A stretch of 43,329 nucleotides of DNA. It comes from an uncultured Muribaculaceae bacterium. GTDB taxonomy: Bacteria > Bacteroidota > Bacteroidia > Bacteroidales > Muribaculaceae. Numbering within the stretch: position 1 is the stretch's first letter; every line of letters begins with the position of its first letter. The DNA lies in NCBI GenBank assembly GCA_944321715.1, contig CALUMJ010000022.1, positions 1 to 43,329 on the forward strand, written 5' to 3'. Positions 42,457 to 43,329 of the stretch are shown here, in pieces. Both the position numbers and the translations under genes were made by a program. Under the pieces are notes generated by a model. The model saw only the letters and a program-made list of their open reading frames with translations, did no database searches and was not told the DNA's origin.

Positions 42457-43094
42457 AAATATCGAAGTTCATAGTTAATCCGATAGAGGAGAATACCTAT
42501 ATATTATGGAATGAGAAAGGTGGCGAGGCTGCAATCGTTGACCCAGGAATGATGTATGCAAATGAAAGAAAAGCCGTGGATGAATTTGTCGCTAAAAATG
42601 AATTGACGGTAAAAATGGTGTTGATGACGCATCTTCATTTCGACCACGCTGCGTCGGCGCGTTATGTTGCCGACCGCTACGGAGTTAAGGTTTTTGCCAA
42701 TATCGGTGACGCACACCTTGGCGAAGCATTGTCAACTCAAGCAAGAATGTTTGGCATGGATTTGGAGATTAAGCCGCTTGTCATAGATGCGCTTTTGAAT
42801 GACAACGATACATTGAAACTTGCCGATGAGAAAATAGATGTGCTTGCTGTTCCCGGGCATTCGGCTGGAAGTGTGGCTTTTTATTTGCCTGCGAGTGGGG
42901 TAGTGCTTGTCGGTGATACCTTGTTTTGCCAAGGGATAGGTAGAACCGACCTTCCTGGGGGAAATTACAAAAAAATAGTAGAAAGCATTAAAGAAAAATT
43001 GTTTGCATTGCCAGGTGAGACGGTCGTATTACCCGGACATGGAAGCAGCACGACGATTGACGACGAGAAGAGTTATAATCCATATATAAGATGA
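42453..43094 (+). CDS. MBL fold metallo-hydrolase (glyoxalase II-like)
   Basis: A 213-aa metallo-beta-lactamase fold enzyme. Metal-binding motifs are VLMTHLHFDHAASARYVAD (H-x-H-x-D-H, about residue 57-62), VLAVPGHSAGSVAFYLP (His, about 135), VLVGDTLFCQGIGRTDLPG (Asp, about 153) and VVLPGHGSSTTIDDEK (His, about 197). The order and length match YcbL/GloB-like hydrolases acting on thioesters, but the substrate is not proven. It overlaps rsmG and the following gene by 4 nt each. Confidence 0.92.
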   Translation: MKISKFIVNPIEENTYILWNEKGGEAAIVDPGMMYANERKAVDEFVAKNELTVKMVLMTHLHFDHAASARYVADRYGVKVFANIGDAHLGEALSTQARMFGMDLEIKPLVIDALLNDNDTLKLADEKIDVLAVPGHSAGSVAFYLPASGVVLVGDTLFCQGIGRTDLPGGNYKKIVESIKEKLFALPGETVVLPGHGSSTTIDDEKSYNPYIR

Positions 43095-43329
43095 ATATGC
43101 TTGAATATCTTAATGAAGTCGATACACAATTGCTCCTATTCCTTAACGGGGCGCATAATGCCTACTTCGATGAGCTATTTTGGTTGGTGACAGGAAAGTT
43201 TGCATGGGTTCCGATGATTTTGGTTCTGCTTTTCTGTTCATTTCGCAAGAATTGGAAAGTTGGCGTCTCAATGGTGCTTGCTATAGCCGTTGTTATAACA
43301 TTGTGTGACCAAGTTTCATCAGGCATAAT
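43091..43329 (+). CDS. PAP2 family phosphatase, cut by window end
   Basis: Only the first 79 residues are in the window. The protein begins NMLEYLNEVDTQLLLFLNGA and continues HNAYFDELFWLVTGKFAWVP with hydrophobic helices (MILVLLFCSFRK and VSMVLAIAVVITLCDQVS). This is the usual start of Bacteroidales membrane PAP2 (phosphatidic-acid-phosphatase-like) proteins, which dephosphorylate lipid phosphates such as undecaprenyl pyrophosphate or lipid A. The catalytic motifs lie beyond the window. The ATG overlaps the stop of the MBL gene (ATGA). Confidence 0.8.
   Translation, partial: MNMLEYLNEVDTQLLLFLNGAHNAYFDELFWLVTGKFAWVPMILVLLFCSFRKNWKVGVSMVLAIAVVITLCDQVSSGI

Overview
The window looks like a chromosomal segment of a Bacteroidales bacterium, possibly of the Muribaculaceae/Barnesiella-like group; the family-level guess is weak. 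The evidence is the repeated Bacteroidetes promoter signature (a -7 box of the form TAnnTTTG, sometimes with TTTG 20 nt upstream), leader-poor genes, and typical Bacteroidales families: a DUF4923 protein, DUF3109, split LysO, an OMP_b-brl_3 type TonB-dependent barrel, a protein with a T9SS-like C-terminal domain, a very long LptF/LptG permease, and a START-like protein next to that permease. No rRNA, tRNA, CRISPR array, insertion sequence or phage gene was seen.

Left end (1-1850). A short GC-rich stretch with a perfect hairpin abuts the 3' half of an Fe-S aldo/keto reductase gene that has lost its 5' part. A GNAT acetyltransferase and a 177-bp MITE-like inverted-repeat element follow.

Accessory redox block (1851-11715). 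Two gene runs flank a minus-strand AraC-family regulator. The left run is sugar O-acetyltransferase, iron alcohol dehydrogenase, DUF362 lipoprotein, cyclophilin-like protein and amidohydrolase. The right run is a small unknown protein, flavin reductase-like protein, aldo/keto reductase, Tat-signal FMN reductase, double carboxymuconolactone decarboxylase with a monooxygenase-like tail, flavodoxin lipoprotein and TatA. The two runs begin with similar promoters. The regulator carries a one-base frameshift in an A run. Several proteins of normally cytoplasmic families carry export signals, often with an internal Met exactly where the enzyme fold begins. I infer an AraC-controlled carbonyl/quinone/electrophile reduction module that has been partly moved to the cell envelope, and regard this as the most interesting part of the window.

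Middle (11716-19571). This holds an envelope DUF4923 protein behind a long leader, a lysine exporter encoded as two overlapping genes behind a structured leader, a TonB-dependent receptor-like barrel, a secreted protein with a sorting-domain-like tail, and a hisIE-ftsE pair.

Right part (19745-43329) is mainly housekeeping: ygiQ-uvrB; DUF3109; gpmI; a five-gene minus-strand run (acyltransferase, phosphoesterase, tex, folK, DUF1232); a Ser/Thr kinase with an unrecognised C-terminal half; pta-ackA for acetate formation; a START-like protein and an LptF/G permease; ribBA; cvfB; then a tightly packed DUF3298 lipoprotein, rsmG, metallo-beta-lactamase hydrolase and PAP2 phosphatase run cut by the window end.
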